From Cymbidium sinense (Eukaryota; Streptophyta; Magnoliopsida; Asparagales; Orchidaceae): a stretch of DNA of 64,000 nt. Below, one piece after another: positions 22,875-35,620 of this stretch. Location of the stretch: positions 74,077,817 through 74,141,816 of the forward strand of contig CM038220.1 of the NCBI GenBank assembly GCA_021442155.1. The letters are read 5' to 3'. The position numbers were made by a program, and so were the translations under genes. Numbering within the stretch: position 1 is the first letter of the stretch; every line of letters begins with the position of its first letter. Below the pieces are notes generated by a model. The model worked only from the letters and a program-made list of their open reading frames with translations, was not told where the DNA came from and made no database searches.

Positions 22875-23904
22875 ATCAATATTAAATTACTTGACTTGGA
22901 GAAAGTGTTCAACTAACTTCTATGGAACAAATGCTTGTTTAACATTCAAAACTTCTTGCTAATTGATAAGAGGATCCAACAAAGGTTGATTTTATGAAGA
23001 AAATCATATTTTTCTATTAAAATCATTGGTGAATAACAAAACAAAGTAGACTCTTCGCAAAGGAAGGTCTTGTGCATGCTTTCATAAACAATGGGAGCAC
23101 AATATGGATTCAAATACTATAACAAACATCATATGATTTACACATCCATAATTTTGTTTTTATCAGACCTACTACAATGCTTTCCATATACAAAGGAGAA
23201 TAGGAGACTAAAAGTTGAGTTCACAACTATGTGGAAAGTGTCATTAATTTCCCCTTTTCCTTATCTTTTAATGGATTTCTAATCTACTTCACAACTACAA
23301 TAAATCTTTAATAATCTTTCAATAATGCAGATAGGACATGATCTTTTATATTTGTGATAGATCCTCTAAAATTAGCTATAATATCTCAATTGCATCAAAA
23401 CATATCTCTCACTTCATAATATTGGTAATGTACTATAACTTTCAACATATTGTAATACAAACTTTCCATGTCTAAAAAATCTTTATAAAATAGTATGGAT
23501 TTTAGAAGTATATGATTTCTTTTTTCTTTCCTTAATGATTGGTTGCTATGTAGTTAGAATCTACATAGTGAGGCAAATCTCAAAAGTCTACCATCATTAA
23601 ATACACAAGTTGTGTAAGTTAAAACAAACAATCTAAAAGGTAACTTATGTATCATAATTTTTAAGTTTTTCTTTCAATGGAAGCATCATATAAAGAGAAT
23701 TTAGTTTTAGTGATTTTCCCTTTCATTTAATTATAGTGTTTAGTTTTGGCATTTCTTTTAATTAATTCTAAAAAAATCCAGGCTCTCTCTTAGCACCTAG
23801 TTCTCGATTCCATATCTTCTATTCGAAGGCACTTAAGGTTTGGTCATAGAAAGGATAAGTTATCCCGTGTTACTCTATTATTATATATTTTTTTATTCTT
23901 GATT
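22875..23904. other. No gene recognised
   Basis: AT-rich DNA between two RTE copies; the 63-codon frame at 23091-23282 has no recognisable features. Confidence 0.35.
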
Positions 23905-25575
23905 ATCTTCTAGATACCAAAAGTGAAAGATGTATGTATAAGTTAGCCAACCAAAGAGATAGGAGAAGTAAAGACCTACTATGAGATAAGGATGAAAATA
24001 ATAAAGTGTTTTTTCTTAAAAGATATTAAAATAAAAAGTTGAGATATTTTGATAAACTTTTCAATGAAAGATCCGAAAGACGATTGATTTTAGAACTTTA
24101 ATACCCTAATAAAAAATAGAGAATTTTGTTTTATCGTCATTGATGATAAATGAAGTTAGAGAAGGTTTTAAGAAAATGAAATCTGGAAAAATAATATGAC
24201 TTGATGATATTCTAATAGAAGTGTAGAAATGTTTAAGAGATCAAGAATTTACAAATCTTTTGTTATTTTAAAGGCTAAAAGATGTCGATGAAGAAAGAGT
24301 TTGTTGGTTCTATATTTAAGAATAAAGGTGATGCACAAGAGTGTGCAAATTATGGAGGAATTAAGTTAAAATGTCATACATTAAAATTATGGGAGAGAAT
24401 AATTGAGCATAGGTTACGATGATGCAATACAAAAATTTTTCACAATGTCTTTGGTTTCATGTAGATCTATTATGGATGTTATACATTTGTTAAGAGTTTT
24501 AATGGAGAAGTATAGAAAAGTAAGGAGGATCTACATATGATATTTATTGATTTAGAGAAAGCTTATGATAAAATTTCAAGAGATGTTCTTCGAGAGTTCT
24601 GAACGAAATGAGTTAATATTGGTTATATTCAAGTCATTAAGAATATGTATATTAAGCTATTACTTGTGTCCAAACTCAAGGAGGATTGACAAAATATTTT
24701 CCTATTTCAGTTGGATTACATCAAGGACCAACTTTAAGCCCTTATTTTTTTTTCTTTAATTATGGATGTTCTTACTGGGCATTTACAGGAAGATGTATCT
24801 TGGTGTATGCTTTTTGTTGATGACATTCTTCTTGCTGATAAGACTAGAGAGGGAGTCCAAAAGAAACTTGAATTATGGAGGTCAACATTAAAGTCTAAAA
24901 GTTTTCGTTTAAGTAGATCTAAAACTGAATAAATAGAGTGTAATTTTAGTTGTAGAAGTTAGTTTAGTGTTGTGACATTAGGTGAACAAGTCATTAATAA
25001 GAGTGAGTGAGTGATATTTACATTATTCATTCAAAATGATGGTGAAATAGATGGAGATGTTATTAGTAGATTCAAGTTGGATGGTTGAAGTGGAGGAATG
25101 GATTTAGATGTGATGAAAAGTTCCACTTAAACTTAAGGAAAATTTTATAAGATGGTGGTAAGACTTACAATGACTTATGGTGCGAACAAGAAAGCATAAA
25201 GACTAAGTTAAGTGTTTAGAGAGATGAGGATGCTCTGGATGAGTAGCTTTACTCTTAGAGATAAAATGTGAAATGAGTATGTTGGAAAAAGTCAAGTAGC
25301 TCCAGGCAGATAAGATTAGAAGAGCTTAGATGGCCACATAAATCGTACCGTCAATGACCTAGAGAGTAGATACATTAGATTCGCCTTATGTTAAGAAAGA
25401 TAGAGGTAGACCTAAAAAGACTTGGTTAAGATGTATAAAAAATGACCTTAGTATACTTGAATTAAATGAGGATTTGACACATAATAGGATACAATGGAGA
25501 TGAAGGATTCATGTATCCGACCCCACTTAGTGGAATAAAGGCTTGTTATTATTGTTATTATTGTTATTGTTAATT
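23905..25575 (+). mobile_element. RTE-clade LINE (copy E), 5' truncated
   Basis: Starts in the linker before RT (MYKLANQRDRRSKDL near 23935) and continues collinearly to the 3' end. The end carries the CCGACCCCACTTAGTGG block near 25520 and a tail of TTATTG/TTATTATTG units at 25545-25575, a drifted form of the TTG tail. The RT catalytic loop is the best preserved in the window: [20 protein letters not shown] near 24802-24862. Frameshifts and stops before and after it make the copy inactive. Truncation at the 5' end is the usual result of incomplete target-primed reverse transcription. Confidence 0.8.
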
Positions 25576-28500
25576 ATCTTCTTTGTTGGAGATGGATTTG
25601 ATATTTATAGTGATAGAAAGATTAAGGTATTGCCTCTGATTCTAATTTTCTACTCCCATGCATCACAAGAAGTGATTTCCATGGCAATGTGAATTTTGTA
25701 ATAGGACTTACGAACATGACTCGTTACCTATTTCACAATTTTAGCTCCACTTTGAGGACCTACAACTAGAAGAAAAAGGTAATGGCCTTTTTTGTTACAA
25801 TACACCCCATTTCTAGTAGCTAGTTATTCTTTAGGTATTCTATTATAAGAGGAATTTGATGGCATATTTGAATGAATATGGAGTTTTTGTCATGTACATA
25901 ACACTTAATTTTGGGTTCTAAATGAAGTTCTAGTTAGATGTCGTATTTCTTCTAGTTTCTGAAGTCAACAACTTGAACAAGTGGGAGGCTTGAAGATTTT
26001 GAAAAAGTACTCTCTTTATACATGTGTAAACCATGATTTGGTAACTTCCCCCTTTTTTATTTGTTGTCTTCAAAACATGTTATTTGTTTGAAAGTTTATT
26101 CACGTTTAACACAATCTCAATTCCTTCAAGTGTGAGATTTTTAATTAATTGCATTGTTACAAATTTATCTATGTTAGTTTTAATAGAAAACTATTGAATT
26201 ATCATATGCATTAAAAATTTTTGACTTTTCGATTTTCATCACGAACATTGAATAATTATTAAAATTAAAAATTTGCAAACTATGAAGTTTTGTGCAAGTA
26301 TGACATAATTTTATGCATGTTATGCAAGATCTATATTAAAAACCCTAAACCATAAGATGTTTACATTATATGGTGAAAGACTTAAAAGGAAATATGCTAG
26401 CAATTAGTATTTACATATATAGAAGTTCCAAAATCATAAAAGATTTTGATTTTAAAGTTAATATATAATCAAACATTGAGCACACAAATTAATGACATTT
26501 ATTTTAGTATCTGCTTGACCTAATCCCATGACAGATCTAGAGCAAGGTCATCAAGGACGGGGGCACATGACCCCAAAGGCACAGGAAGTTGTATGATTGG
26601 ATGAATCAATCCACAATTCAACCCCTCTTTATGTTATGACTTAGGATCAAAATGATTGCAAAAATAAAAAAGAACAAAAAATCGTAATGTTAAAAAGTAA
26701 TTGCAAATATATGTCACAATCCAAACAAACCATCGGAGACAATGTTAACTCCCAATCGATGTGTCGCCTAATTGCAATTAGGAAAGTCAATGGAGTTAAG
26801 ATAAATAAAGCTAGATTTTATCACAGTATCCCACTCAAAAAAGTTCTTAGATTCACCCCTGTTGCCTAATCCCATTCAATATAGTTACAAAGCCATTATT
26901 ATTTTCTTATGTTGTGGTTGATCCCTTCTTGCCCAATTGATAAGGATGTTATCTTATAATGAATTGGTCGTATGTATGAAGATTGGCTACAAAAGGATTG
27001 GATAAAAAAACATCATATCCTTTGAAATTACATACTACAACTTGAGTTTGAGAATGGTATAAATGCTAGATCCACCGGTGTAAAGTTCATATAGGCTCAA
27101 CCTAACAATATTAATGCAAATGAGTCATTCATATATTGAACAAGTGATAAGAAAAATACCTGATGTTTGGATGGTTCAAAAATTGATGAACGTTGTTAAC
27201 TTCCAAAAAGTAGAAGATATATGGACTTAAGGAAGAACATTCCTCGTCAAGCTAACACTCATATCCACACATTGTGATATGTGGTCAACAATGTCGCATC
27301 AAGTAAGGTTTTCGAAACTACACCACACTATATCAATAAGCCAAACTATGAACAAGACCCTCAAGTGGTTCTAGACAAGAAAAAAATCAGCCTAATAAAG
27401 TAGGAGGAGAAATCACTCAAACAAAGAAATCATTGAACCAATCATAATTTTTAAAAATATCCAATTCTTAGTGCAACAAATGATTAACTTAAATTAAAGT
27501 CCAAACATTAATAAAAAGAACATACTAAATAGATTAGTCATCTTATGTATTGAATATTTGATGTTATTAACCTTTTATTCTAGCAAATTAGTTCTTGTTG
27601 GATTAAAAATTAAAACATGGATTTGAATTAAAATGTAATATATTTTTTACATTAATCTTAATTTTAATTTTGAAATTAATCGCATTAATATTGCATATGT
27701 TCTATCTTTTAAATAAGTATTATATCATCCTAATTAAGTTCTCAATTGTACCTTAACTTTAGACCTTAAGCCTTAATGTAGTCCAGCGCTCAAGTCAATT
27801 TTCAAAACCTTGACATCAAAAGGAAGCCTAACACCTAACTATTAGAGTCCATCTTTTGTGAGATCACACCTATCATGAGGCTACAAGTCATGATTGTCAC
27901 ATGAGAGGTGCTACAAGTGTCTAAGGAGTAGCATTGACCTGACAACCCTCCAACAAAAATGACTAGAAATGTCTCTCCTAGTTTAAGAGATATGAGATCA
28001 TGGCTATGAGTATTAATATATAGGCTGCAAGAAGAACTTCTTATGGAAGTAAAAGGTATAGTATCTTCGATAATAAAATCATATAGATCTAACATTTACC
28101 TGCATTGTAAATCAAGAAAACCTTATTAAGCTAGCTAACTATTAGAGCATGCTACGCTAAACAAATACAAATTTTTAAAGTCATCTTAATTTTCCCCTTA
28201 TTTTTGATGTCTTAAAAAATAAATTTTAATCTTTGTGATTAATGCATGCTTTTTTCAAGTAATATCATAGCTACAGTTTTCTCATTTGACAACAAATTCT
28301 TTAAATTTTCACGCATATCAACCTTTCCCATCCAACAGCATCCAACGGAGGTGGCTCAGTTTAGCAAGTAACAGTTAGAAAACACATAATCACTGCACAC
28401 ACGCAGTGTAGCAAGCAACAAATTCTTTAAATTCAGCAAGTTATGACCTTAAAAGGGCAGAAAGAGATCAAAGATAGTTAATTTTAAAGGAATTCTTTTG

Positions 28501-28754
28501 AAACCTTCGGTGGAATACAGCTAAGGTGGACATGTTTAAAAAAAATTAAAAGACTAACAGCTTAAAGAGGGAGAAATACCTTTTTCTAATCTATACTTTT
28601 AGAAGTTATCAAACTGTATATTTCAAGAAAGAGAATAAACATTCTAGGTCAATAAATAAAAGCTCATTCCATCCCCTCGAAAGAAACTTCAAGATAACTT
28701 AAATAATCAATAGGCATGGATTCTGTAATATGAGAATCCATTTGATTCCACCAC
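25576..28754. other. Long unassigned stretch
   Basis: No gene, transposon protein or clear repeat recognised over about 3.2 kb. An 86-codon minus frame at 27835-28095 and a 60-codon plus frame at 26687-26869 show no family signature. If 28755-29990 is the start of a minus-strand gene, this stretch would be its interior, but I found no convincing exons. Confidence 0.3.
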
Positions 28755-28826
28755 CTGAAGATCAACAATGCCTTTCACCAGTACAAATTTCACAGACATC
28801 TTCTTCGAAGTAGAAACCCTGATTCT
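28755..28826 (-). CDS. Candidate first coding exon of unknown gene
   Basis: On the minus strand an ATG at 28799 in a good context (GAAGAAGATGTCT) opens MSVKFVLVKGIVDLQ, which ends exactly at a CAG|GTGGTG donor at 28755. A possible acceptor (AAATGTAG or ATCAG) lies 25-30 bases upstream of the ATG. It lies downstream of two well-formed donors in the leader region at 29240-29990. I do not recognise the peptide and found no following exon, so this could be chance. Confidence 0.25.
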
Positions 28827-29239
28827 ACATTTATTGGGAGAAACTTCTTAAAGTCAATGCATATGCCTCGAAAGAAGAAACTTTACAAAAAGGAATTCCC
28901 TATAAAAAGCTTGATACAAAAACAACAGTATTTTTCATTAATTCAACTAATAAAATCAGGTCAATTAAGCCTCCAACTGTAACCAGTTTCCTTAATAATT
29001 CTGTTAGCCAAAACTCAAAAGGCAAAGCAGAGAAGTAGATATAAGATCGCAGACCATATCGTCAAGGACAGAAAAAAAAAAGCCACTTATTGCAATCCCT
29101 GCGAACTTATTAGGTTACAATAGAATCACAATTCAACATCAACGCAGAAGAGATTAAAATAAATAAACAGCAAAAACTAAATCATAGACATGGTTAAAGC
29201 ACTTCCGTAAGTAAACGAAGAAGAAGAAAAAAAATTCTA

Positions 29240-29990
29240 CCCATCTCTCACCTGAGAGCCGCAGACTCTAAAACAGCAAAATCTAGCCATATCAATCCAC
29301 AGTTCCAGCAACCCTTTGCTAGATCCTTGTCATCCACCTCATCTTTCAACCCCAAGACGCGATTTTGAGGGGAAAAAAAAACAGGACCCGAAACCTCGAC
29401 TTGTTGCAGGAAATCCACCCTCTGCTCCCCTAAAGCTGCAGAATCTAATATCAATACGAGAAAAAAATTACGAAAACACAAAGAAGCCCGCAAGAAGTTT
29501 CCAACTCCCCATTCAACTTACCTATAAATCGATCCAAAGTAGTATTCTTCCCTCGAAAATAAAACGGTTAAATAAGCCTCCTCCCGAATCTTTCTACTCG
29601 CTTACTATTTCTTTCACTACAAGAAATTGAAGTCACCATCCACTCTCCTGAATCGAGCAAAATGGAAAGAAGTAGAATTGCACGACTAAAATCAGGCAGA
29701 AGTGTTATGCAAAAGAAGGCAATGGTAATTCATTTAAAAAAATAAGGCGAGAAAAAGTAGAGAGAAAGAGAAGGGGAAAAAAAAAGAAGGGAAGGAGAGG
29801 CGCACAAACGGAGTCGCATAAGACTTGCAGGCCGCTGTTGACTTTGCCTCCTGCAGAAGACACAGATATGTGTCCCCCTGACTTGCAGTGGGAATAGGGA
29901 ATATTTTATCATGCGACCCGCATCGCCCTTACCGCAATTATTTTAAATACCCGTACCACTTTGACCAACTCGGTTGCAAATTTGTCGGCA
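29240..29990 (-). promoter_or_regulatory. Possible promoter and spliced 5' leader of a minus-strand gene
   Basis: Read on the minus strand, a TATA-like GATAAAATATTCC (about 29910-29898) is followed by a strongly pyrimidine-rich leader (about 29800-29745). Then comes a textbook donor TTATAG|GTAAGT (exon end 29522), an acceptor ATTAGATTCTGCAG near 29439, a 180-base GC-balanced segment, and a second donor CTCAG|GTGAGA near 29258. Base composition is clearly less AT-rich than either flank. This pattern is typical of plant 5' UTRs containing introns. The product is unknown. The open frames on both strands here (29248-29493, 29316-29630, 29730-29912) are probably incidental. Confidence 0.4.
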
Positions 29991-30117
29991 AAATTTTTAA
30001 AATAACCCTTATTAAAATCGTAATTAGCTAATTAACCCTTCCAAAAAAAAAATTTTATCAGCCAACTGGCGTATTGATATAAAGTTCATGATTAGGACTA
30101 TAAATAATAAAAAAAAA

Positions 30118-30138
30118 AAAATCACGGCACAGTTAACG

Positions 30139-30193
<55 letters not shown>

Positions 30194-30868
30194 TCTTCCT
30201 AAAATATGAAACAAAAAATATATATTTATATAAATTTATTTAATTATTTATATATTTAAATTATATAAATATTTTTAAGTTATATAAATAATTTTAAAAT
30301 ATTTAAATATTTAAATAAATAATTAGTTATATATTAGTTATATATTTATTTAAAAATATTTATTTATTTAAAATATATAATTAGTTAAATAAATAAATAA
30401 ATAAAATTTAAATTATATAAATATTTAGTTATTTAATATATTTATAAAATATTTTATTTATTATATATATATATATATATATAATTAAAATATTTTAGAA
30501 AAATTATTTTTAAATTATATATTTTAAATATTTTAAATTATTTAAATAACTTAAAAATATTTATATAATTTAAATATATAAATAACTAAATATTTTATAA
30601 ATATATAAATAACTAAATATTTATATAATTTAAATTTTTTTATTAATTTAACTAATTATATATTTTAAATAAATAAATAACTAATTAAATATTTAACTAA
30701 TAATTTATTTAACTAATTTAAAATAAGCACCACGTTAATCTTAATTTGCATTTAAATATTTTTTTTTTAAGAAAAAGATATGTCACGATCGACGTCGATA
30801 TCCACGTCAAATGTCCGTCAAATTTTTTTTTCCGTGATTTTAGGAAGCACGAGGAGAGAGAGAGAGAG
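30118..30868. repeat. CT microsatellite and its inverted counterpart around an AT island
   Basis: A (CT)n run at about 30138-30190 leads into TTCTCCTCTTCCTAAAAT (30188-30205). At 30837-30868 the complement appears: ATTTTAGGAAGCACGAGGAG followed by (AG)n. AAATCACGG at 30119-30127 also has its complement CCGTGATTT at 30832-30840. The roughly 630 bp between the arms is almost pure A and T. Just inside the right arm lies the palindrome ATCGACGTCGAT (30789-30800). Confidence 0.6.
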
Positions 30869-31450
30869 CATTTTTATTAATTTTTTTAATTAATATAATT
30901 ATTTAAAATATTTAAAATATAATTTAAAAATATTTTTTATAAAATATTTAATAATTAAATATTTATATATTTAGTTATTTATTCATTTATATTTATATAT
31001 ATAATTAAATATATAATTTAAAAAATATTTTAAATTATATATATATATATATTTATAAATTTATTTAATAATTTTTTATTCATTAATATAATTATTTTAA
31101 ATATATAATTTTTATTAATTTTTGTTAATATATAATTTAAAAATATTTAAAATATATAAATAAATAATTTTTAATAAATAAATAAAGAAAGAAATAAATT
31201 ATATAAATATTTTTCAGTTATTAAAATAATTTAAAAATATTTAAAATATATAAATAAATAATTAGTTTTAATATATATATACATATATATAATTAGTTAT
31301 TTATTTATTTAAAATATATAATTAGTTAAATAAATAAAAAAAATTTAAATTATATAAAATATTTAGTTATTTATATATTTATATTTTAGTTATTTATATA
31401 TTTTAAATTATATAACATTTCTTAAGCCATAGTTAAATATAGCAATACGT
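30206..31450. repeat. AT-rich low-complexity block
   Basis: About 1.2 kb built from shuffled TATATAAAT, TTTAAATA and AATAATTA words, interrupted only by the short GC-containing segment at 30780-30868. It can fold in many ways because sense and antisense words alternate. No coding potential. Confidence 0.8.
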
Positions 31451-31794
31451 AACCGAACGAAGCAATTAAAAGTTTTTATATATCATAACTTTTAAACTTA
31501 TATAATGATGATGATGATTTTTATTCCAAGATATATTGTATAATTGATTTCATGTGGAGTAAGGTAAGTCCACTGAAACTAGAAAGAATAACGAGAGAGA
31601 GCAGGAACATAATTCCATGCTTGCCCAAATATAAATATTGCTGATTTAAGAACATTAAAAATCAGTTCGATTTTTAATTCAAATGAAGTTCCAACTCGAA
31701 TCCATTTTTTGTTCAATTGAAATTAATGAATACTAGCACGATTCAAATGAAACTTGAATTAAGTCCTAAATTAATCAAGTGATTATTATTATTG

Positions 31795-31795
<1 letters not shown>

Positions 31796-31876
<81 letters not shown>
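31796..31876. repeat. (TA)n microsatellite
   Basis: About 40 TA units with a single C interruption near the left end. The 3' tail of RTE copy F begins immediately after it. Confidence 0.95.
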
Positions 31877-31878
<2 letters not shown>

Positions 31879-32785
31879 ACAACAATAACATTACTTTATT
31901 TAACTATGTGGGGCAGCTACATGAATCATTTTTCTCCATTGTGTCATATTAAATATTAAATTCTCATTTATACATCATAACTAAGTCTTTTTAGATATGC
32001 ATCTACATTTCTTAACATAAGGCGCATCTAATACATCTACTAATTGGTCATTTAGGCTTTTATTTGTCATTAGAGCTATTCTAACCTTATCATATATATA
32101 TATATACATTTCGTATTTTATTTCTAACAATAAAGCCACTCATCCACTTGAGCATCTTCATCTCTGCAACACCTAATTTAATTTTATGCTTCTCTTTTAA
32201 TGGCCAACATTTTGCACCATAAAACATTAAAGATCTTACCACAATCTTATAAAAGTTTTTCTTAAGACTAAGTGGAATTTTTCTATCACACAATAGGCTA
32301 GATGCATTTCTCTACTTCAAACATCCAATTAGAATTCTACTAATAACATCCCCATCTATTTCACTATCATTTTGAACAATAGACTCAAGATATTTGAAAT
32401 GTTCACTCTTTTAAATGACTTGATCATCCAATGTTATACTCCCACCATTATATCTTCTACAGCTAAAATTTTACTCAATATATTCAATTTTAGATCTACT
32501 TAAACAAAAACCCTTTAGACTTTAAGGTTAACATCAATAATTGAAGTTTCTCTTAAACTCCTCTCTAGTCACATCAATAAGAAAAATATCATCAGCAAAA
32601 AGCATATATTAAGGTTCATCCTCTTGTAAATGCCTAGTAAGAACATCCATAACTAAAGAATATATATATATATATAGGCTTAAAGGCAATCCTTGATGTA
32701 ATTCAACTGAAATAGAAAAATATTTAGTCAATCCTCTTTATGTTTGACTTCTATTATTCATATTCTTAATGACTTGAATATAGTG
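31877..32785 (-). mobile_element. RTE-clade LINE (copy F), 5' truncated, flanked by microsatellites
   Basis: Minus-strand RTE copy whose 3' tail (CAACAACAATAACA) touches the (TA)n run and whose truncated 5' side ends at (TG)n at 32780-32807. An open piece at 32293-32090 reads MCDRKIPLSLKKNFYKIVVR, AKCWPLKEKHKIKLGVAEMK and LKWMSGFIVRNK, the RT C-terminal region. Two further TA runs (32090-32104, 32659-32674) replace short element segments that are present in copy D. Inactive. Confidence 0.8.
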
Positions 32786-33430
32786 TGTGTGTGTGTGTGT
32801 GTGTGTATAATTTTGAGATCAAACAAATCAATCAAATTTAACATGGTAAAATTCTGTTTAAGGAAACCATAACAATCTGATAATGTAGTTGTAGAGCTAT
32901 TATCTAAAAAGTTGCGATTGACATCACAAATTTTTTATTTTTAAAAAGTCATATCGTAGCTTTCTAGCAATCACTACACTTTACTAAGTTAGGTAAGAAA
33001 ATATATTTTTTTCACCGCACCAGAATGCAATTTTCAAATGGCATTATAGTACTTTTTCACACCACAACCACTGCATCAAACGCACTCTAAGTCTATCTCA
33101 AATTGATATAAAATTACATCAAACTTATATTAGATTGAATTGCCTAGAGTAAAGCTTCAAATAGATCAAATATGAAAGGCTAAATTTTTATATTAAGCCT
33201 AATTAAAACTTTAATTAACTAAATAAGCATAAAAAATAAAAAATTTGTGTTTGACTTCTAATATTCATATCCTTAATGACTTGATTTTGAGATCAAACAA
33301 ATCAATCAAATTTAACATGCTATAATTCAGTTTAAGGCAACTATAAAAGTCTGAGAATGTAGTTGTAGAGCTGTTATCTAAAAAATTGTGATTGACACCA
33401 CAAATTTTCTATTTTAAAAAAGCCATATCA
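32745..33430. repeat. Partial tandem duplication, offset about 500 bp
   Basis: Positions 32745-32955 recur at about 33247-33430. The duplicated piece begins inside RTE copy F (TGTTTGACTTCTA, CTTAATGACTTGA) and continues into its flank (TTTTGAGATCAAACAAATCA, TGTAGTTGTAGAGCT). The second copy lacks the (TG)n run that separates element and flank in the first copy. Homology stops at GTCATATCGTAGC versus GCCATATCAGTTG. Confidence 0.85.
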
Positions 33431-34071
33431 GTTGACCTCAATGTCTACTACATAAGTTGAGTCGAGCTCACAAGCCGAATTCGAACTTAATGATAGCGTG
33501 TAAATTAGAATTTGAAATGCTTTGGGCGTGACCAGTTGAAATGATCTCCGATCGATGAATGGACTTCATCATCGGGTTAACAACGTCAAAATTGATCAGA
33601 ACATACATTCTACATAATATGACGGTCGATCGATCAAAAAAGAGGGTCACCGATGTGCCAACGCACATATCGAGATCAGAAAGCTGTGATGATGCCCAAA
33701 TGACATCCGTTCATGAAAATTGATTACCTTGTTAATTAGCGTCGAATCTCGAGACAAGGCATGCGTGCTCAATTCGGATGAGTGCGTGCGAATCAGTGGT
33801 CGACGCACAATTTTGAAGAAATTGACTTGATTCGACTTTAATTAAGCGGCCTCCAATCACGAAGAGATTATCTTGGTTTGACATCAAATTTACCTATAAA
33901 TGATACTCATATTATATGAGTTTGAATTTAATAAGATTTCGTATAAATTTCGATGCAATCAAGTCATACTAGAATAAAAAAATTTGGATATCTATATAAA
34001 TTTCATTAAGTGCAGTTCTGATAACCGATTTATTCAAAAATTATTTTAAATTAGTCTATATATATTGGTGT
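33431..34071. other. No gene recognised
   Basis: Moderately GC-balanced sequence with scattered TCGATC and GATCGA words; probably old LTR-type repeat DNA, but nothing specific could be assigned. Confidence 0.3.
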
Positions 34072-34090
34072 TGCGTCTTTGAAATGATGA

Positions 34091-34804
34091 TGGTAGAGTA
34101 GAGTTTATGTCTTAGCCTTGTGTATAATCGAGCACACCGAGATATTTAAAAGCGGTAGGGAGCTTGAATTTTACGTGGAAAACCTCGAAAGAGGAAAACC
34201 ACGGGGCGATAAAATGTTCCACTATGGATATGTTGCAAAGTACAAATTCTTCCCAATGTGGGATTACAAGATGGTGTATGAGGTAGGAACAATAACTATG
34301 TAACAATGATTAGGTTGTAGATTCTTTGGTGATGGAGATCACGGGGTAACCGATCGGGGGTAATTTACGGTGCGGGTGGTGATGGCCGCTCTTTTCTTCC
34401 TTGGTTTCTTTCTCTTCTTCTTCTTTACTTGTTTCAGCTCCTCTTCTTCTTCACTTTTTCTTTCCCTTGTGAGGGATAGAGTTCTATTTATAGATGGGAG
34501 GAGGGTTTGTGTATGCAAAGTCCGTGCCACTCCTCTTGATCGGACGGCTTAGAATGGTTCCTTGATCATTTGATGTATTTTGAGCATTTGGATGCCCAAA
34601 TGAAGTCAATTATAAGATCTTAGGCTCGTTAGATCCTCGTCGAGCTCGATTTGACTATAAACACTCTATATTTAAGAGCTATTTTGGGATGTAATTGATA
34701 TCCCAAAGATTCGAGATATTTAATGCTTAATCTCGATTGACTCAAAATCGTCGCTTTTGATATTAAGATTGACTTTGATTAGCGGTATTTTGAGCACCAT
34801 ATCG
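34091..34804 (-). repeat. 3' LTR of the Tat-type element
   Basis: Aligns over its whole length with 44203-44884, including runs of more than 70 identical bases, between dense clusters of small indels. On the minus strand it would begin CGATATGGTGCTC; the other LTR begins TGATATGGTGCTC, so the terminal TG has become CG here. It ends CTCTACCA. Weak similarity continues about 20 bp further (34072-34090 versus 44183-44202), so the outer border is uncertain. A TATA box (minus-strand CTATAAATAG) lies at 34493-34484. Confidence 0.85.
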
Positions 34805-35520
34805 GTTCTATTTTGGATGATTAAGACAATGGTGGAGATCGGGATGTCGATCCGTACGCCAAATATATCGTCACAATGACCAATATACAAATATTCATAT
34901 AAATCCAAGATTACGATTATGGAAGCAAATCTACGTTCTTTGGCATGAGATTACGAGGTTATGAATTTATTTGGATGCTCAAGTTTTTGAGCATTTTTTG
35001 GGGTCAGTAGGCACCCTACTCTCGGCACAGAGGCGAGCGCTTCATTGGCGCGCGCAGCGGAGCAATAGCTTATGTGAAACAAGCAGCCGATGGGCGCCCG
35101 TGGGGAGAATCGAATACGCAGTAGGTCGGAGCAGCCGGCCTCTCTGTGGCGTGCATGGCCGCGGGATCCAGCGGGCGCTCTGGAGTCGAACCCGTGTCCG
35201 TCGGCCGTCGCGTCGGCGCGTTCGCGTCAGGTCGTCCGACAGTCGGATCAGCCTGACAGTTCGTCCGCTGACAGTTTAGTCAGCGCAAGCATGACAGTTC
35301 GGCTGTAGCGGCAGTTATCTGCGGCAGTTGGTCAGCGCAGCGGATGAACGGATGGGCCTGACAGCGTCTGAGCGCTCGCCCGTAGCCATGTCTGCCACAT
35401 GCACTTTGCGTCTACTGCTGCGCATCCAGCGTTCAGCGTCTGCATACCAGCTGGCCTTCATGAGACTCGGCCAGCCTGGCAGGAGTTTTAAGGAATTTAA
35501 TCGTTTTTGAGGGTTTTACC
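34805..35520. other. GC-rich segment next to the 3' LTR
   Basis: From about 34970 the composition becomes much more GC-rich than the surroundings, with short recurring words (CTGACAGT, GTCAGCGCA, TGCGGCAGTT) at 35260-35340. The overlapping open frames here (34971-35279, 35090-35308, 35328-35510) follow from the lack of AT-rich stops and show no family signature. It lies between the tandem array and the 3' LTR, the region known to be hypervariable in Tat elements. An inserted foreign LTR fragment is an alternative. Confidence 0.45.
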
Positions 35521-35537
35521 CTTTTACCCTTGTGAGG

Positions 35538-35600
35538 CTATAAATACCCCAGGTGAGGAGAAAGGCACACCTTTCCCTCTCCTTTCTTCTTGAGTGAAAG
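35538..35600 (+). promoter_or_regulatory. Plus-strand TATA box and leader upstream of the antisense gene
   Basis: CTATAAATAC at 35538-35547 is followed at the usual distance by a pyrimidine-rich start (CCTTTCCCTCTCCTTTCTTC, 35571-35590). It points towards the 76-bp array and the antisense gene at 36567-38144, so it may be that gene's promoter. It could equally be the core promoter of an unrelated solo LTR. Confidence 0.45.
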
Positions 35601-35620
35601 TCCTTTGGTGGCGTCGAGGA

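Noticed and set aside
34971..35510. Overlapping plus-strand open frames of 60-102 codons
   Set aside because: They arise from high GC content with few stops, overlap each other in different frames, and contain short repeated words instead of domains.
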